Below, in pieces: positions 1 through 7,009 of a stretch of 26,376 bases of DNA. The notes under the pieces were generated by a model. The model was given only the letters and a program-made list of their open reading frames with translations, had not been told where the DNA came from and did not search any database. Origin of the DNA: a virus; IMG/VR virus record IMGVR_UViG_3300042474_001676, positions 1 to 26,376 of that record; one strand, given 5' to 3'. Position 1 is the first letter of the stretch, and each line of letters begins with the position of its first letter. The translations under genes and the position numbers were made by a program.

Positions 1-850
1 GCTTGAACGAGACCCTCATCCCTTTCTCACAGCGGAACGAGGTCTCCAGCGTCGAGGTGCGCCCGCTGGCCCATGCCGCCGTCATGTCCGAGATGGTGAT
101 GTCCTCCGTGCCCGCCCACGTCGCAGCCGTGAAAGCCGCATTCGTCGAGGTGAAGAAGTTCGCCGTGCCGCCTGCCGCCGTCGCGCCGAGCTTGGGGAAG
201 CAGCGAATGACGAGGTTGCCCTCCCATTGCAGTGCCGAGCCGTTGAAGACAAGATCGGGAAGCTCCACCGGCACCACGTTCAGGAACGTGCGCTGCGTCG
301 AGTCCCGCTGATTCACGATGAGCGAGTCCTGCTTCACCACCCACAGCCCGCCGTTCAGCGTCGCGCTGGTGATGTCCACCAGCGTCGGCGAGCCGGTCGT
401 GGTGGTGAGTGTGAAGGTGTCCTCATCCGTCGCCGTGACCGTATAGACTTCCGAGACGCTGAGCGCCGGCGTGCAGGCCGGGAATGCGCAGTCCCGGTAA
501 ATCTGCACCGTGTCCGAAGTGGAAAGCCCGTGCGACGCCGCGGAGAAATTGTTGTCCGTGTTCACTGCCGTGACGGGGATGGGCCGGGGCGCGACCGCCT
601 GCCCGTATCGGATTTTCTGCCACGAGGTGAAGAGCGGCAGCAGCGCCGCGAAAGTGCAGAGCACCGGGATCGTGAACTGATACCCCACATCCGAGATGAC
701 CTTGCGCTTGCGTCCGCTGGAGAGCGGCACTTCCACGTAGCCGCGGATGACTTTGTCGCTGATGTCCCCGCGCGCCGCAAATGCGGTGCCGCGAAGTGTG
801 AGTTTGGCATCTTGAGAGATGCGCTGGGCAGGAAGGTAATTGGTGCTCAT
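1..850 (-). CDS. Probable major tail (tube) protein, 3' end beyond window
   Basis: An open frame runs without a stop from an ATG at 850 to the window edge (283 codons so far), beginning MSTNYLPAQRISQDAKLTLR. The sequence is rich in Thr, Ser and beta-forming stretches (for example TYTVTATDEDTFTLTTTT-like segments around residue 155), as in phage tail-tube or Ig-like virion proteins. It directly follows the gp37-like gene, where Mu-like phages put tail genes. A segment near residues 60-75 is hydrophobic. The start is preceded by a CA-rich leader and a heptamer array, with no Shine-Dalgarno sequence. The tail-tube role is inferred from position and composition; no diagnostic motif is visible. 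Confidence 0.6.
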   Translation of the reverse strand, partial: MSTNYLPAQRISQDAKLTLRGTAFAARGDISDKVIRGYVEVPLSSGRKRKVISDVGYQFTIPVLCTFAALLPLFTSWQKIRYGQAVAPRPIPVTAVNTDNNFSAASHGLSTSDTVQIYRDCAFPACTPALSVSEVYTVTATDEDTFTLTTTTGSPTLVDITSATLNGGLWVVKQDSLIVNQRDSTQRTFLNVVPVELPDLVFNGSALQWEGNLVIRCFPKLGATAAGGTANFFTSTNAAFTAATWAGTEDITISDMTAAWASGRTSTLETSFRCEKGMRVSFK

Positions 851-876
851 GTGGTGTGTGTTGGTTGGTTCTTACT

Positions 877-911
877 TTGGACGTTGGATGTTGGACGTTG
901 GACGTTGGACG
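877..911 (-). repeat. Heptamer array A1 (five CGTCCAA units)
   Basis: Five head-to-tail 7-bp units, with one variant unit (CATCCAA). The array lies in the gap between the stop of the gp37-like gene (919) and the start of the tail gene (850). The minus-strand flank GAGCGAA precedes the array, as in two other copies in this window. It occupies half of the leader of the tail gene. Confidence 0.95.
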
Positions 912-918
912 TTCGCTC

Positions 919-1638
919 TTACGGGCTCGTCTTCTGCTGAAAGCCGGAAAGCGTCCGCCCCGTCGCAGTGCTCGCCGCGATCACCGTGGTGCCGCTGGAA
1001 ACCGCAAACGGAGCCGTGTAGGTCTGCACGCCATCCTCGCCGGGGAACGGATAATCCCCGTTCGTCGTGTAGTGAATGGTCTCTCCCGCGAAGCCCGCGC
1101 CGAGCAGCGTGCAGTTGCCCCCTGAAAATGTGATCGCCGGTTCCGCGCCGCGAACCTCGGAGGCAAGCTGCCCGCGAATGCTGAAAATAATCTCGTGCCC
1201 GTCGCCGCCCTTGCCGTCCGTGAAGGGCACGGTCTTTTTCCACACGAGCGTTGCATTGCTCATGCGCCGGTCGTGCAGGCGCTGCATCACGAGGTCTTTC
1301 AGCTCCTCGTGGGTGTAGCCGCACCGCAGGTCATCGGTGCCGTCGTGCTTGCGGTTTTCCATCACCAGCTCCACGACCGTGACGGTGTGCGTGCGGTCAA
1401 TCGTGAGCACCTGCGAAGACTTGTCCGAGGGCACTTCATCCGGCTGTTGCACGATAATGACCGCGCCGGGCAGCTTGCCCGCGGTGAATTTTCCCGCGAG
1501 CGCCTTGCCGAGTTCCGCGACGGTGTTGCCACGGAAGCGCGAGACGACCGCGATCTGCGAAAGCTCGTCCATCGTCGAGAGCAGCATCTCGATTCCCCTC
1601 TGCTCCTTCCGGCTCTGCGCTGGCGTGGGCGTGCTCAT
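919..1638 (-). CDS. Mu gp37-like (DUF1834-type) protein with chitobiase-like C-terminal domain
   Basis: 239 aa, starting MSTPTPAQSRKEQRGIEMLL one base after the stop of the gpG-like gene. Residues about 15-130 (LAGKFTAGKLPGAVIIVQQ and the following beta-rich part) resemble the small tail-completion proteins placed after gpG in Mu-like phages (DUF1834/gp37). The assignment rests on gene order and general features. Residues about 165-239 carry an IHYTTNGDYPFPG...YTAPFAVSSGTTVIAAS pattern. This is typical of the beta-sandwich domain at the C-terminus of chitobiases and of many Verrucomicrobiota surface proteins. Such a domain is unusual on a tail completion protein and could decorate the tail or bind host polysaccharide. 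Confidence 0.6.
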   Translation of the reverse strand: MSTPTPAQSRKEQRGIEMLLSTMDELSQIAVVSRFRGNTVAELGKALAGKFTAGKLPGAVIIVQQPDEVPSDKSSQVLTIDRTHTVTVVELVMENRKHDGTDDLRCGYTHEELKDLVMQRLHDRRMSNATLVWKKTVPFTDGKGGDGHEIIFSIRGQLASEVRGAEPAITFSGGNCTLLGAGFAGETIHYTTNGDYPFPGEDGVQTYTAPFAVSSGTTVIAASTATGRTLSGFQQKTSP

Positions 1639-1639
1639 G

Positions 1640-2254
1640 TCAGTTGGCCCCTCCCGCGCTGCGCGTCAGCAGGTAATCCACGTAGTTCCGCACGCCGAGC
1701 TTCGCCGCGACGCCGTATTCGTCGTCCGTGGGAATCAGCGTGCGGTCCTGCTTTTGAAAAACGGAACGCACGAGCATGTAGAGCCACGTCACCGAAGCGC
1801 CCTTGCCGGTGCCCTCGCGCCGCCCGAGCAGCGCGGTGGCCTTGCCCTTCGGCTGCGCGAAGAAAAGCCCCTGCATCCGGTAGGCGCGCTGATTGTAGGA
1901 CGAGGAGTGAATCGGAATGGTGAGCCATTTCTTTCCGCCGAGCGGAACGATCGTCACATCGTGCGCCGCGCGCCCGATGCCCTGCTGTCGGATGGTGATT
2001 GTCGCCGCCGCCGCAGTGTGCGTCTCCGTCGTTTTCTCCGCGGCCTGCGCCCAATGCCCGGAAGGCGTCGCGCCGAGCCGCTCCGCCGTGGCGTGCCGCG
2101 TGGCCGCGATGTGGATGAGATGATTCCGCGTGAGCCCGAGGCACTCGCGGCCCACCGCCTCGTGCATTCCAGCGCGGTCGCCCAGCCCGGCGATGAGCTG
2201 CGCATACCGGGCGGAGATTCCGTCCGTCACTTCGATGGTGAGCGCGGCGCTCAT
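1640..2254 (-). CDS. Phage virion morphogenesis protein (Mu gpG-like)
   Basis: 204 aa, MSAALTIEVTDGISARYAQL. Its start overlaps the stop of the gpF-like gene by ATGA, so the two are probably translationally coupled. The N-terminal half (about 1-60, with RNHLIHIAATRHATAERLG) and the later GLFFAQPKGKATALLGRREG segment fit the virion morphogenesis/tail-completion family that follows gpF in Mu-like phages. The family acts in head completion or head-tail joining. No catalytic motif is expected. Identification is by sequence character and order. Confidence 0.7.
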   Translation of the reverse strand: MSAALTIEVTDGISARYAQLIAGLGDRAGMHEAVGRECLGLTRNHLIHIAATRHATAERLGATPSGHWAQAAEKTTETHTAAAATITIRQQGIGRAAHDVTIVPLGGKKWLTIPIHSSSYNQRAYRMQGLFFAQPKGKATALLGRREGTGKGASVTWLYMLVRSVFQKQDRTLIPTDDEYGVAAKLGVRNYVDYLLTRSAGGAN

Positions 2255-3174
2255 AGCCCGGCAGCCCTCCGCAGATAGTCCGCATTCGATGATCCCTTGA
2301 GCGCGAGCAAGTCGTCCTTCAGTTCCGTGTCGAGGTCCGCGCGAACGGCGCGCAGGAAATCCGGGTCAAACTTCGCCGCCGCCTTCACGCCCTCGTTCAT
2401 GCTGGCCCGGCTGCCCTGGATGTCCGTGTCCGCGTTGATGACGCCGAGAGCGATGCACTCCGCGCGCGGCACTTCGCGCCAGCCGAATCCGCTGTTGAAC
2501 GCGAAGGGTGGGAAGGACGCATCGAGCGCGTCGTCAAACTCCCCCGAGTTGCCGAGCGAATCCCACACGGGCGAATCCTTGCGCGCAATCATGCGGCCGT
2601 CGAAAAAGTCGCCGCCGATTTTCTCCCAGCGGTCAGGCCACGACTGGCCGGGGTCGTCCACCATGCCGTCCTTCGTGCGGCGCAGGCCGCGCGGCACCGC
2701 GCGCGGGTAGATGCGCACCAGCTCGTACGCCGGGAACGCGAAGAGCGCGTAGTCGCTCTGTCCGCTCTCACGGAAAGCCGCGTTCGCCACCTGCCGCATG
2801 TTCGTTTGCAGCACGAGATCCACGCGGCCATTGCTCGCGAGGTCTTGCAAAGAGCCAGCGGTGACGGGTTCGCCTGGCATATCCGGGAAGCCGCCGCGCT
2901 CGGCATCGTAGCCGAGGCCGTCGAGCATGTCCTGAATCTTCGCCCGCGCCGTCGCGCCGTTCGTGTTGCCGTCGAGCAGGTCTGCAAGCTGCGTGCGGTA
3001 GCCTTGCAGCACCTCTGCCTTCGCCGTGCGTGCCGAAAAAAGCGAACGCGCCCGCAGGTCCGCCCCCCATTGCTCGCGAATCTCGCGCGAGGAAAGATGC
3101 GTGGGCAGCAGCCCCTTGGCATCGAGCATGTCGAGCGCCTGTTCCCAAGGCAGCGGTGTGTCGAAGGCGATCAT
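2251..3174 (-). CDS. gpF-like minor head protein (head morphogenesis)
   Basis: 307 aa from the ATG at 3174 (MIAFDTPLPWEQALDMLDAK). It is a portal-associated minor capsid protein of the phage Mu gpF/SPP1 gp7 type. Features seen are an N-terminal helical part and then LVLQTNMRQVANAAFRESGQ near residue 125, the typical 'N-x-x-x-A' helix of this family. Late Trp/Phe-rich segments follow. I chose 3174 because it overlaps the upstream small ORF by ATGA and has GGAAGGGGG nine bases upstream. The same frame stays open upstream through a heptamer array to a GTG at 3243. That extension would add an RPTSNVQ repeat peptide and is probably not translated from there. Confidence 0.75.
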   Translation of the reverse strand: MIAFDTPLPWEQALDMLDAKGLLPTHLSSREIREQWGADLRARSLFSARTAKAEVLQGYRTQLADLLDGNTNGATARAKIQDMLDGLGYDAERGGFPDMPGEPVTAGSLQDLASNGRVDLVLQTNMRQVANAAFRESGQSDYALFAFPAYELVRIYPRAVPRGLRRTKDGMVDDPGQSWPDRWEKIGGDFFDGRMIARKDSPVWDSLGNSGEFDDALDASFPPFAFNSGFGWREVPRAECIALGVINADTDIQGSRASMNEGVKAAAKFDPDFLRAVRADLDTELKDDLLALKGSSNADYLRRAAGL

Positions 3175-3335
3175 TCGCAGCATCCCCCTTCCGACATTGG
3201 ACGTTGGACGTTGGACGTTGGACGTTGGACGTTCCTGCGGCACCGCCCATCCGTGTCGCTCTGCGGCTCGCGCAGCCTCGCCTTCTCCCGCTTCGCCCGC
3301 ACCGTCTTCGTAAATTTGGCAGCGCCCTTGCTCAT
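3171..3335 (-). CDS. Small coupled ORF whose C-terminus is a heptamer array
   Basis: 54 codons, beginning MSKGAAKFTKTVRAKREKAR, very basic. It begins with an ATGA overlap on the stop of the 152-aa gene (3332) and ends with a TGA that overlaps the ATG of the gpF-like gene. It therefore bridges the two genes exactly. Residues about 35-47 (NVQRPTSNVQRP) are encoded by the heptamer array at 3197-3231. The double ATGA coupling argues that it is translated. Its product has no recognisable family. Losing or gaining a single 7-bp unit would shift its frame and uncouple the downstream gene. Confidence 0.55.
   Translation of the reverse strand: MSKGAAKFTKTVRAKREKARLREPQSDTDGRCRRNVQRPTSNVQRPMSEGGCCE
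3197..3231 (-). repeat. Heptamer array A2 (five CGTCCAA units)
   Basis: Five perfect 7-bp units lying wholly inside the 54-codon ORF at 3171-3335, on its coding strand. They are flanked by GAA on the 5' side and TGTCGG on the 3' side. Confidence 0.97.
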
Positions 3336-3790
3336 AGCCCTCCCATCCCGCCGCGCGTGAAGCGGCGTGTCGTGTCCGGCTCCACCGTGCGGATAGACGG
3401 CTGCGAGGGGTTCATCTCGCTGCTTCCGTCCGCGTCGTCCGGCGTTTCAAATCTCAGCTTCGCATCCATGATGCGGTTCAGGTAGCTCCGATCCTCGTCG
3501 GCCTGCTTCTGCTCGGCGGCAGTCATCTCCATGTCGAGATGGTCCTTCACCCGGCGCACGACCATGCGAGTGCCGAGGCCGAGCAGGCTGTTGGGAATCT
3601 TCGCCGTGTTGCTGTCGAGCGCATTGCCCGTGCTCACCGCGGAGCGCAGCATGGCCGTCACGTCCGCAATCATCTGCGGCAGCGGGTCCGCCTGGGCATC
3701 CGCATCGGCCCGCCCCTGCACGGCATCGACCAGCGCGGAGATTTTCCCCGTGCGAACAATGGTCTCAGTGATGGCGGTCCAGTTTGGCAT
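3332..3790 (-). CDS. Probable head-tail connector (position of Mu gp36)
   Basis: 152 aa, MPNWTAITETIVRTGKISAL. It lies directly after the major capsid gene on the minus strand, where Mu-like phages carry the small connector protein gp36. It is acidic and mostly helical. RMVVRRVKDHLDMEMTAAEQ and the following KQADEDRSYLNRIMDAKLRF suggest a helical connector core, with a Pro/Arg-rich disordered tail from about residue 120. I do not recognise a specific motif, so the role comes from position. The first base of a heptamer array touches its start codon (3788-3790). Confidence 0.5.
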   Translation of the reverse strand: MPNWTAITETIVRTGKISALVDAVQGRADADAQADPLPQMIADVTAMLRSAVSTGNALDSNTAKIPNSLLGLGTRMVVRRVKDHLDMEMTAAEQKQADEDRSYLNRIMDAKLRFETPDDADGSSEMNPSQPSIRTVEPDTTRRFTRGGMGGL

Positions 3791-3824
3791 TGGATGTTGA
3801 GCGTTGGACGTTGGACGTTGGACG
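3790..3824 (-). repeat. Heptamer array A3 (five units, two variant)
   Basis: Three perfect CGTCCAA units followed by CGCTCAA and CATCCAA on the minus strand. The array ends at the start codon of the 152-aa connector gene. It forms the 35 bp immediately upstream of that start and replaces any ribosome binding site. Confidence 0.93.
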
Positions 3825-3841
3825 TTCGTTCCGGCTCACTT

Positions 3842-3867
3842 CCGCGCCCCGGTTGCCCAGGGCGCGG
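3842..3867 (-). other. GC-rich hairpin just downstream of the capsid gene
   Basis: Perfect 8-bp stem CCGCGCCC/GGGCGCGG (3842-3849 with 3860-3867) around a 10-base loop. It lies 18 bases past the capsid stop codon in the direction of transcription. No U-tract follows, so it is not a canonical intrinsic terminator. It could stabilise capsid mRNA or attenuate read-through, which would help explain high capsid output relative to the downstream connector. Confidence 0.5.
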
Positions 3868-3885
3868 TGTGTGAACCGTCGCCGG

Positions 3886-4860
3886 TTAGGAGATGTTCCC
3901 CTTCTTCGCTCCCACGGTGGCCGTGGTGACGACGTTCGAGTAGTGCTCCACCGAGATGTCGATGAACTTGTCATGCTCCTCGCGATAGACGCGCAGGCCC
4001 ATGTCACCCACGGGGGTGACGAAGCGTTTCAGGTTGGTCGGGTCGTCCTTGCCGACGCCATCCGCCGCGTTGAACACCACGAAGTAAGCCCCGATGGTCT
4101 TGCTCTTCGCGGTGGCGCTGGACTGGTAGCGTTCGCTGGAGACGCGGCCCCCGGAGAGGCCGAGACGCTGCGCGACTTCGTTCACCGTGGCATTGAGCCC
4201 CGCGAATGCGCCGGCGGTGGCCTGCGCTTCGTAGGACGTGCGGCGGAGCAGCCATGCTGCAAAGCCATACACGATGCGATTCGGATTGATGCCCGAGCTG
4301 TCGCCCGCGGCGTCGATCCGGTTCATCACGTTGGAGTCCGGCGTGCCCGAGCTGCCCCAGGTGTAGGCCGTGCCGCTGTTGTCGATCGCGAGCAGCGCGG
4401 TCATCGCGCGGCGCAGGTCGTTGCGCAGGAGGCGCGTCTTGAGGCGCATCGTTGCGCGCTCCTCGTCGCCGTCGAGCATGTCGTCCTTGTCGATGCGGAT
4501 GGTGAGACCCTTGTTGTAGGTCTTCTCATTCGTCGAGGTGCCCTTGAACTCCACACGCTTGAACGGCGAGCCGATGGCGCGGATGTCGTCCGTTTCAGAG
4601 AGGAACTCCTCGCTGTTGGTGGCGTTCTTGAACTCGAAGCGGCGACCGACCGGCACCTCTGGTGCGATGAAGTCGAGCGTGCCCTTGATGTCTTCCGCAT
4701 CCTTCCAGCCCACGGAGTAAGCCGTGAGGGGCTGGGAGAAGTTGGCCGATGTGAAACGCGCCTCGTTCGCGAGATAGATCTCGCCGGAGCGGTTGTTGCC
4801 TCCGAGGTCGGCGGGAGTGATGAGCCCTTCGCCGGTCGGGATGATGAGTTGTTTTTTCAT
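3886..4860 (-). CDS. Major capsid protein
   Basis: 324 aa, MKKQLIIPTGEGLITPADLG. The size and position (after the decoration protein, before connector genes) fit the major head protein of Mu-like phages. Visible features are an N-terminal arm, a mixed central part (FIAPEVPVGRRFEFKNATNS), and a long helical spine segment (DEERATMRLKTRLLRNDLRR, residues about 130-150). It ends with RVYREEHDKFIDISVEHYSN near the C-terminus, typical of HK97-fold capsid proteins. It presumably self-assembles on the scaffold part of the 5791-6975 product. The start is preceded by a CA-rich leader without a Shine-Dalgarno sequence. Confidence 0.8.
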   Translation of the reverse strand: MKKQLIIPTGEGLITPADLGGNNRSGEIYLANEARFTSANFSQPLTAYSVGWKDAEDIKGTLDFIAPEVPVGRRFEFKNATNSEEFLSETDDIRAIGSPFKRVEFKGTSTNEKTYNKGLTIRIDKDDMLDGDEERATMRLKTRLLRNDLRRAMTALLAIDNSGTAYTWGSSGTPDSNVMNRIDAAGDSSGINPNRIVYGFAAWLLRRTSYEAQATAGAFAGLNATVNEVAQRLGLSGGRVSSERYQSSATAKSKTIGAYFVVFNAADGVGKDDPTNLKRFVTPVGDMGLRVYREEHDKFIDISVEHYSNVVTTATVGAKKGNIS

Positions 4861-4901
4861 GTGTGTGATCGTGTGTCTTTCGTTGGTGGTTCCGCCGTGG
4901 A

Positions 4902-5750
4902 TTAGCCGGTGATGGTGATGGCGTTGATCGCCTTGGCGTGGGCGCGCACATGCCAGCTCGTGCCGTCGCAGACGAACTCGGCCATGTCTCCGGCGAGCGC
5001 GACGTTGGCGACGAAGTTGAGCACGTCGCCCGCGGCATTGCCGTCCGCCACGGAGTCAGCCCCGCCGATATTGGAGGGCCAGCCGATGATGTTGTCAGCC
5101 GTCGCCGAGGCGATGATGTAGGCCGTGGTCGGCGCGGTTTTTACCACGAAGGGAAACCGCAGACCGAGCTTCAAGGCCGGCAGTGTGACGGTGAAGCCGC
5201 CTGCGAGGTCGAGGAACTGCGTGACGCCGCTATCCGCCGCCGTGAGCGTCTTCGCCGCGGTGACGAGCACCCCGCCGTCGAGCACGGTGGAAACGCGGTC
5301 ATCCACCTCCACCACGTCGCCGTCCGCGCCGGAGGTCTGCAAGAGGATGCCGACCTGCCGCTGCCCTGTGAGAGCAATTTTGCCGGCGGCAGCCTGGAAG
5401 ACCGGCACGCCGGTCGTGGTCATCGCCGCGTTGGCGACCATGCGCTTCGTCGGCCCCTTGCCGAGAAGGTCCACCGCGACGTATTCCTCCGCGGCGCTGG
5501 CCTCATCGGCGACCGTGCCGATTGCGACATCGTTCGCGCCTGCCACGGCGATGTGATCTGCGTCGGTGCCCACTTTGTAAAGCAGGTGGCGCGTGGTGAT
5601 GGCTGCATCGGTCAGCTTGGTAACGCTGTCCGTGTGGGTTCCCTCCGCGATATTCGCGAAGCCGGTGAGATTCTTCGTCCGCGCGCACAACGCGATGACG
5701 AGAACCGTGAGGACCGCAAGGGCGGCGCTGGTGATGATGAGTGTGTTCAT
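4902..5750 (-). CDS. Head decoration-like protein with N-terminal hydrophobic segment
   Basis: 282 aa. Residues about 25-120 (AEGTHTDSVTKLTDAAITTR, then AVAGANDVAIGTVADEA) look like a small phage decoration domain of the DUF2190 kind. Residues about 150-282 add a second beta-rich domain (GGFTVTLPALKLGLRFPFVV). The first 22 residues (MNTLIITSAALAVLTVLVIA) form a strong hydrophobic helix, odd for a virion protein. It may be a membrane-association or processing signal, or the true start may lie further in. The gene sits between protease/scaffold and capsid, as expected. It uses a CA-rich leader. Confidence 0.65.
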   Translation of the reverse strand: MNTLIITSAALAVLTVLVIALCARTKNLTGFANIAEGTHTDSVTKLTDAAITTRHLLYKVGTDADHIAVAGANDVAIGTVADEASAAEEYVAVDLLGKGPTKRMVANAAMTTTGVPVFQAAAGKIALTGQRQVGILLQTSGADGDVVEVDDRVSTVLDGGVLVTAAKTLTAADSGVTQFLDLAGGFTVTLPALKLGLRFPFVVKTAPTTAYIIASATADNIIGWPSNIGGADSVADGNAAGDVLNFVANVALAGDMAEFVCDGTSWHVRAHAKAINAITITG

Positions 5751-5790
5751 CTGTTTGGTTGGTTCTTTGGTGTGGTGTTGTGCCGCGGCG

Positions 5791-6429
5791 TTAGGCTTTG
5801 GCGGTTTGCTTCAGCAGCAGCGCGAGGTCTGCGTGTTCCTTCAGGGTTTCCTTCCAGGCACGATCCCAGTTGCCGTCTGCATTCTTGGTCATGCGCTCGT
5901 TTGCCAGTTCCACGACCTTGCCGGCCGCGTCGCTGGTTTCCTTGCGCTGTCCGAGATTCTTGGTGCGCGCTTCCGTGTGGATGGCGGGCTTTGCGTTCGC
6001 GAGTTCCACGCTCTTGGCGTCGAATGCGGTCGTGAGTTCGTTCGCCCACGGCTCGCGCTGGGCTTCCGTGATGCGCCCGTCGCGGATGGCGTTTGCGAGC
6101 AGTAGCTCGATGCGCGCCTTGCGCTCGGCGGCGAATGCGGCGCGCTCATTGGCGAGTTCTGCCCCGGCCTTTTCAGCCTCGGCCTTCTTGGCGGCGAGCT
6201 GCGTGTTCACCGCGGCGGTCGCGGCGGTCGCGGCGGCGAGCGATGCGGCGGCGGCGTCCTTCGCGGCCTTCTCGTTCGCGAGTTGCGTTTCAAGTTCTGC
6301 CTTTGCGGCCTTCTCGTTGGCGAGCGCGGGGCCGGTTTCTTTCAGCGAGGTAATCGCCGTGTTGATGGTTTCAGGCGTTGCCGTCTCGGGGTCGAGGCCG
6401 AGCAGCGCGGCGAGTTCTTTTGGATTCAT
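5791..6429 (-). CDS. Possible internal start for separate scaffold protein
   Basis: An in-frame ATG at 6429 (residue 183 of the protease/scaffold gene) begins MNPKELAALLGLDPETATPE. This is exactly where the protease domain ends and the coiled-coil scaffold begins. In Mu the scaffold gpZ is made from such an internal start in gene I. No good Shine-Dalgarno sequence precedes it (CCGACCAAGAC), but most starts in this window lack one. The proposal rests on domain position only. Confidence 0.35.
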   Translation of the reverse strand: MNPKELAALLGLDPETATPETINTAITSLKETGPALANEKAAKAELETQLANEKAAKDAAAASLAAATAATAAVNTQLAAKKAEAEKAGAELANERAAFAAERKARIELLLANAIRDGRITEAQREPWANELTTAFDAKSVELANAKPAIHTEARTKNLGQRKETSDAAGKVVELANERMTKNADGNWDRAWKETLKEHADLALLLKQTAKA

Positions 6430-6975
6430 GTCTTGGTCGGTTGTTTTTTCGTTTGCGTTGGAGAGCGGCATCACGCCGATGTTGGGCTCGTTGGTGAACC
6501 CGACGGATTTCATGCGCACCGGGCGGAACTGGCGGGATTTCCCCGGCACCGCTGCGCAGCCCCACACGGGGGAAAAATACTTGAACGTCTCATTGGCGAT
6601 GATGGCCTCGCCCTCCGCGTTCCACTTCACGCGCAGCCGCAGCCCGGCGTCGCCGACTTGCATTTCCTTCACCCAGCCGCGCGCGCCGCGGTCCTTGTAG
6701 GTGTTGGAAAACTCCGCCACATCGGGGTGCCCCACATACCACGGCAGCCCGCCGAAGGTGCGCGCCCCAAGCAGCGACTTGAAGTTCGCGACGATGGTCT
6801 CCGCGCTCGCGCGGTCGAAGACTTGCAGGCCGTTCTTGTGGTCGTGATTGCCGAATGGGATCTCGACCCACTCCGGCGGGCGCGTGTCGGCGAGCTGGTT
6901 CGCGAAGCCGACGTCGGCGGTTTCGGTTTCCCGGTCATTGGCGAAGATGGCGAGGAAGCGGGTGAAGAGGTTCAT
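5791..6975 (-). CDS. Mu gpI-like head maturation protease with scaffold domain
   Basis: 394 aa. Residues 1-180 match the Mu I protease type in character: PPEWVEIPFGNHDHKNGLQV, then GLPWYVGHPDVAEF, KDRGARGWVKEMQV, and NETFKYFSPVWG with the VGFTNEPNIG segment. From about residue 185 to the end the protein is an Ala/Glu/Lys-rich coiled coil suited to scaffolding. It has many LANE/ANEK repeats and ends with a helical tail. In Mu, protease and scaffold (Z) come from one frame, the scaffold from an internal start. The gene follows the portal and precedes decoration and capsid. The start lies six bases from a CACCAGT heptamer array. Confidence 0.8.
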   Translation of the reverse strand: MNLFTRFLAIFANDRETETADVGFANQLADTRPPEWVEIPFGNHDHKNGLQVFDRASAETIVANFKSLLGARTFGGLPWYVGHPDVAEFSNTYKDRGARGWVKEMQVGDAGLRLRVKWNAEGEAIIANETFKYFSPVWGCAAVPGKSRQFRPVRMKSVGFTNEPNIGVMPLSNANEKTTDQDMNPKELAALLGLDPETATPETINTAITSLKETGPALANEKAAKAELETQLANEKAAKDAAAASLAAATAATAAVNTQLAAKKAEAEKAGAELANERAAFAAERKARIELLLANAIRDGRITEAQREPWANELTTAFDAKSVELANAKPAIHTEARTKNLGQRKETSDAAGKVVELANERMTKNADGNWDRAWKETLKEHADLALLLKQTAKA

Positions 6976-6981
6976 GGGTTG

Positions 6982-7009
6982 TGATTGGTGACTGGTGACT
7001 AGTGACTGG
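6982..7009 (-). repeat. Heptamer array B1 (four GTCACCA-type units)
   Basis: Four 7-bp units (minus strand: CCAGTCA, CTAGTCA, CCAGTCA, CCAATCA). The variant CTAGTCA supplies the TAG stop codon of the portal gene. The remainder forms the leader of the protease gene. A second copy of the same family precedes the transposase start at 19466. Confidence 0.9.

Noticed and set aside
227-940. Long plus-strand frame over the tail gene
   Set aside because: It is Arg/His-rich shadow sequence in GC-rich DNA. The minus-strand frame from 850 has normal composition and fits gene order.
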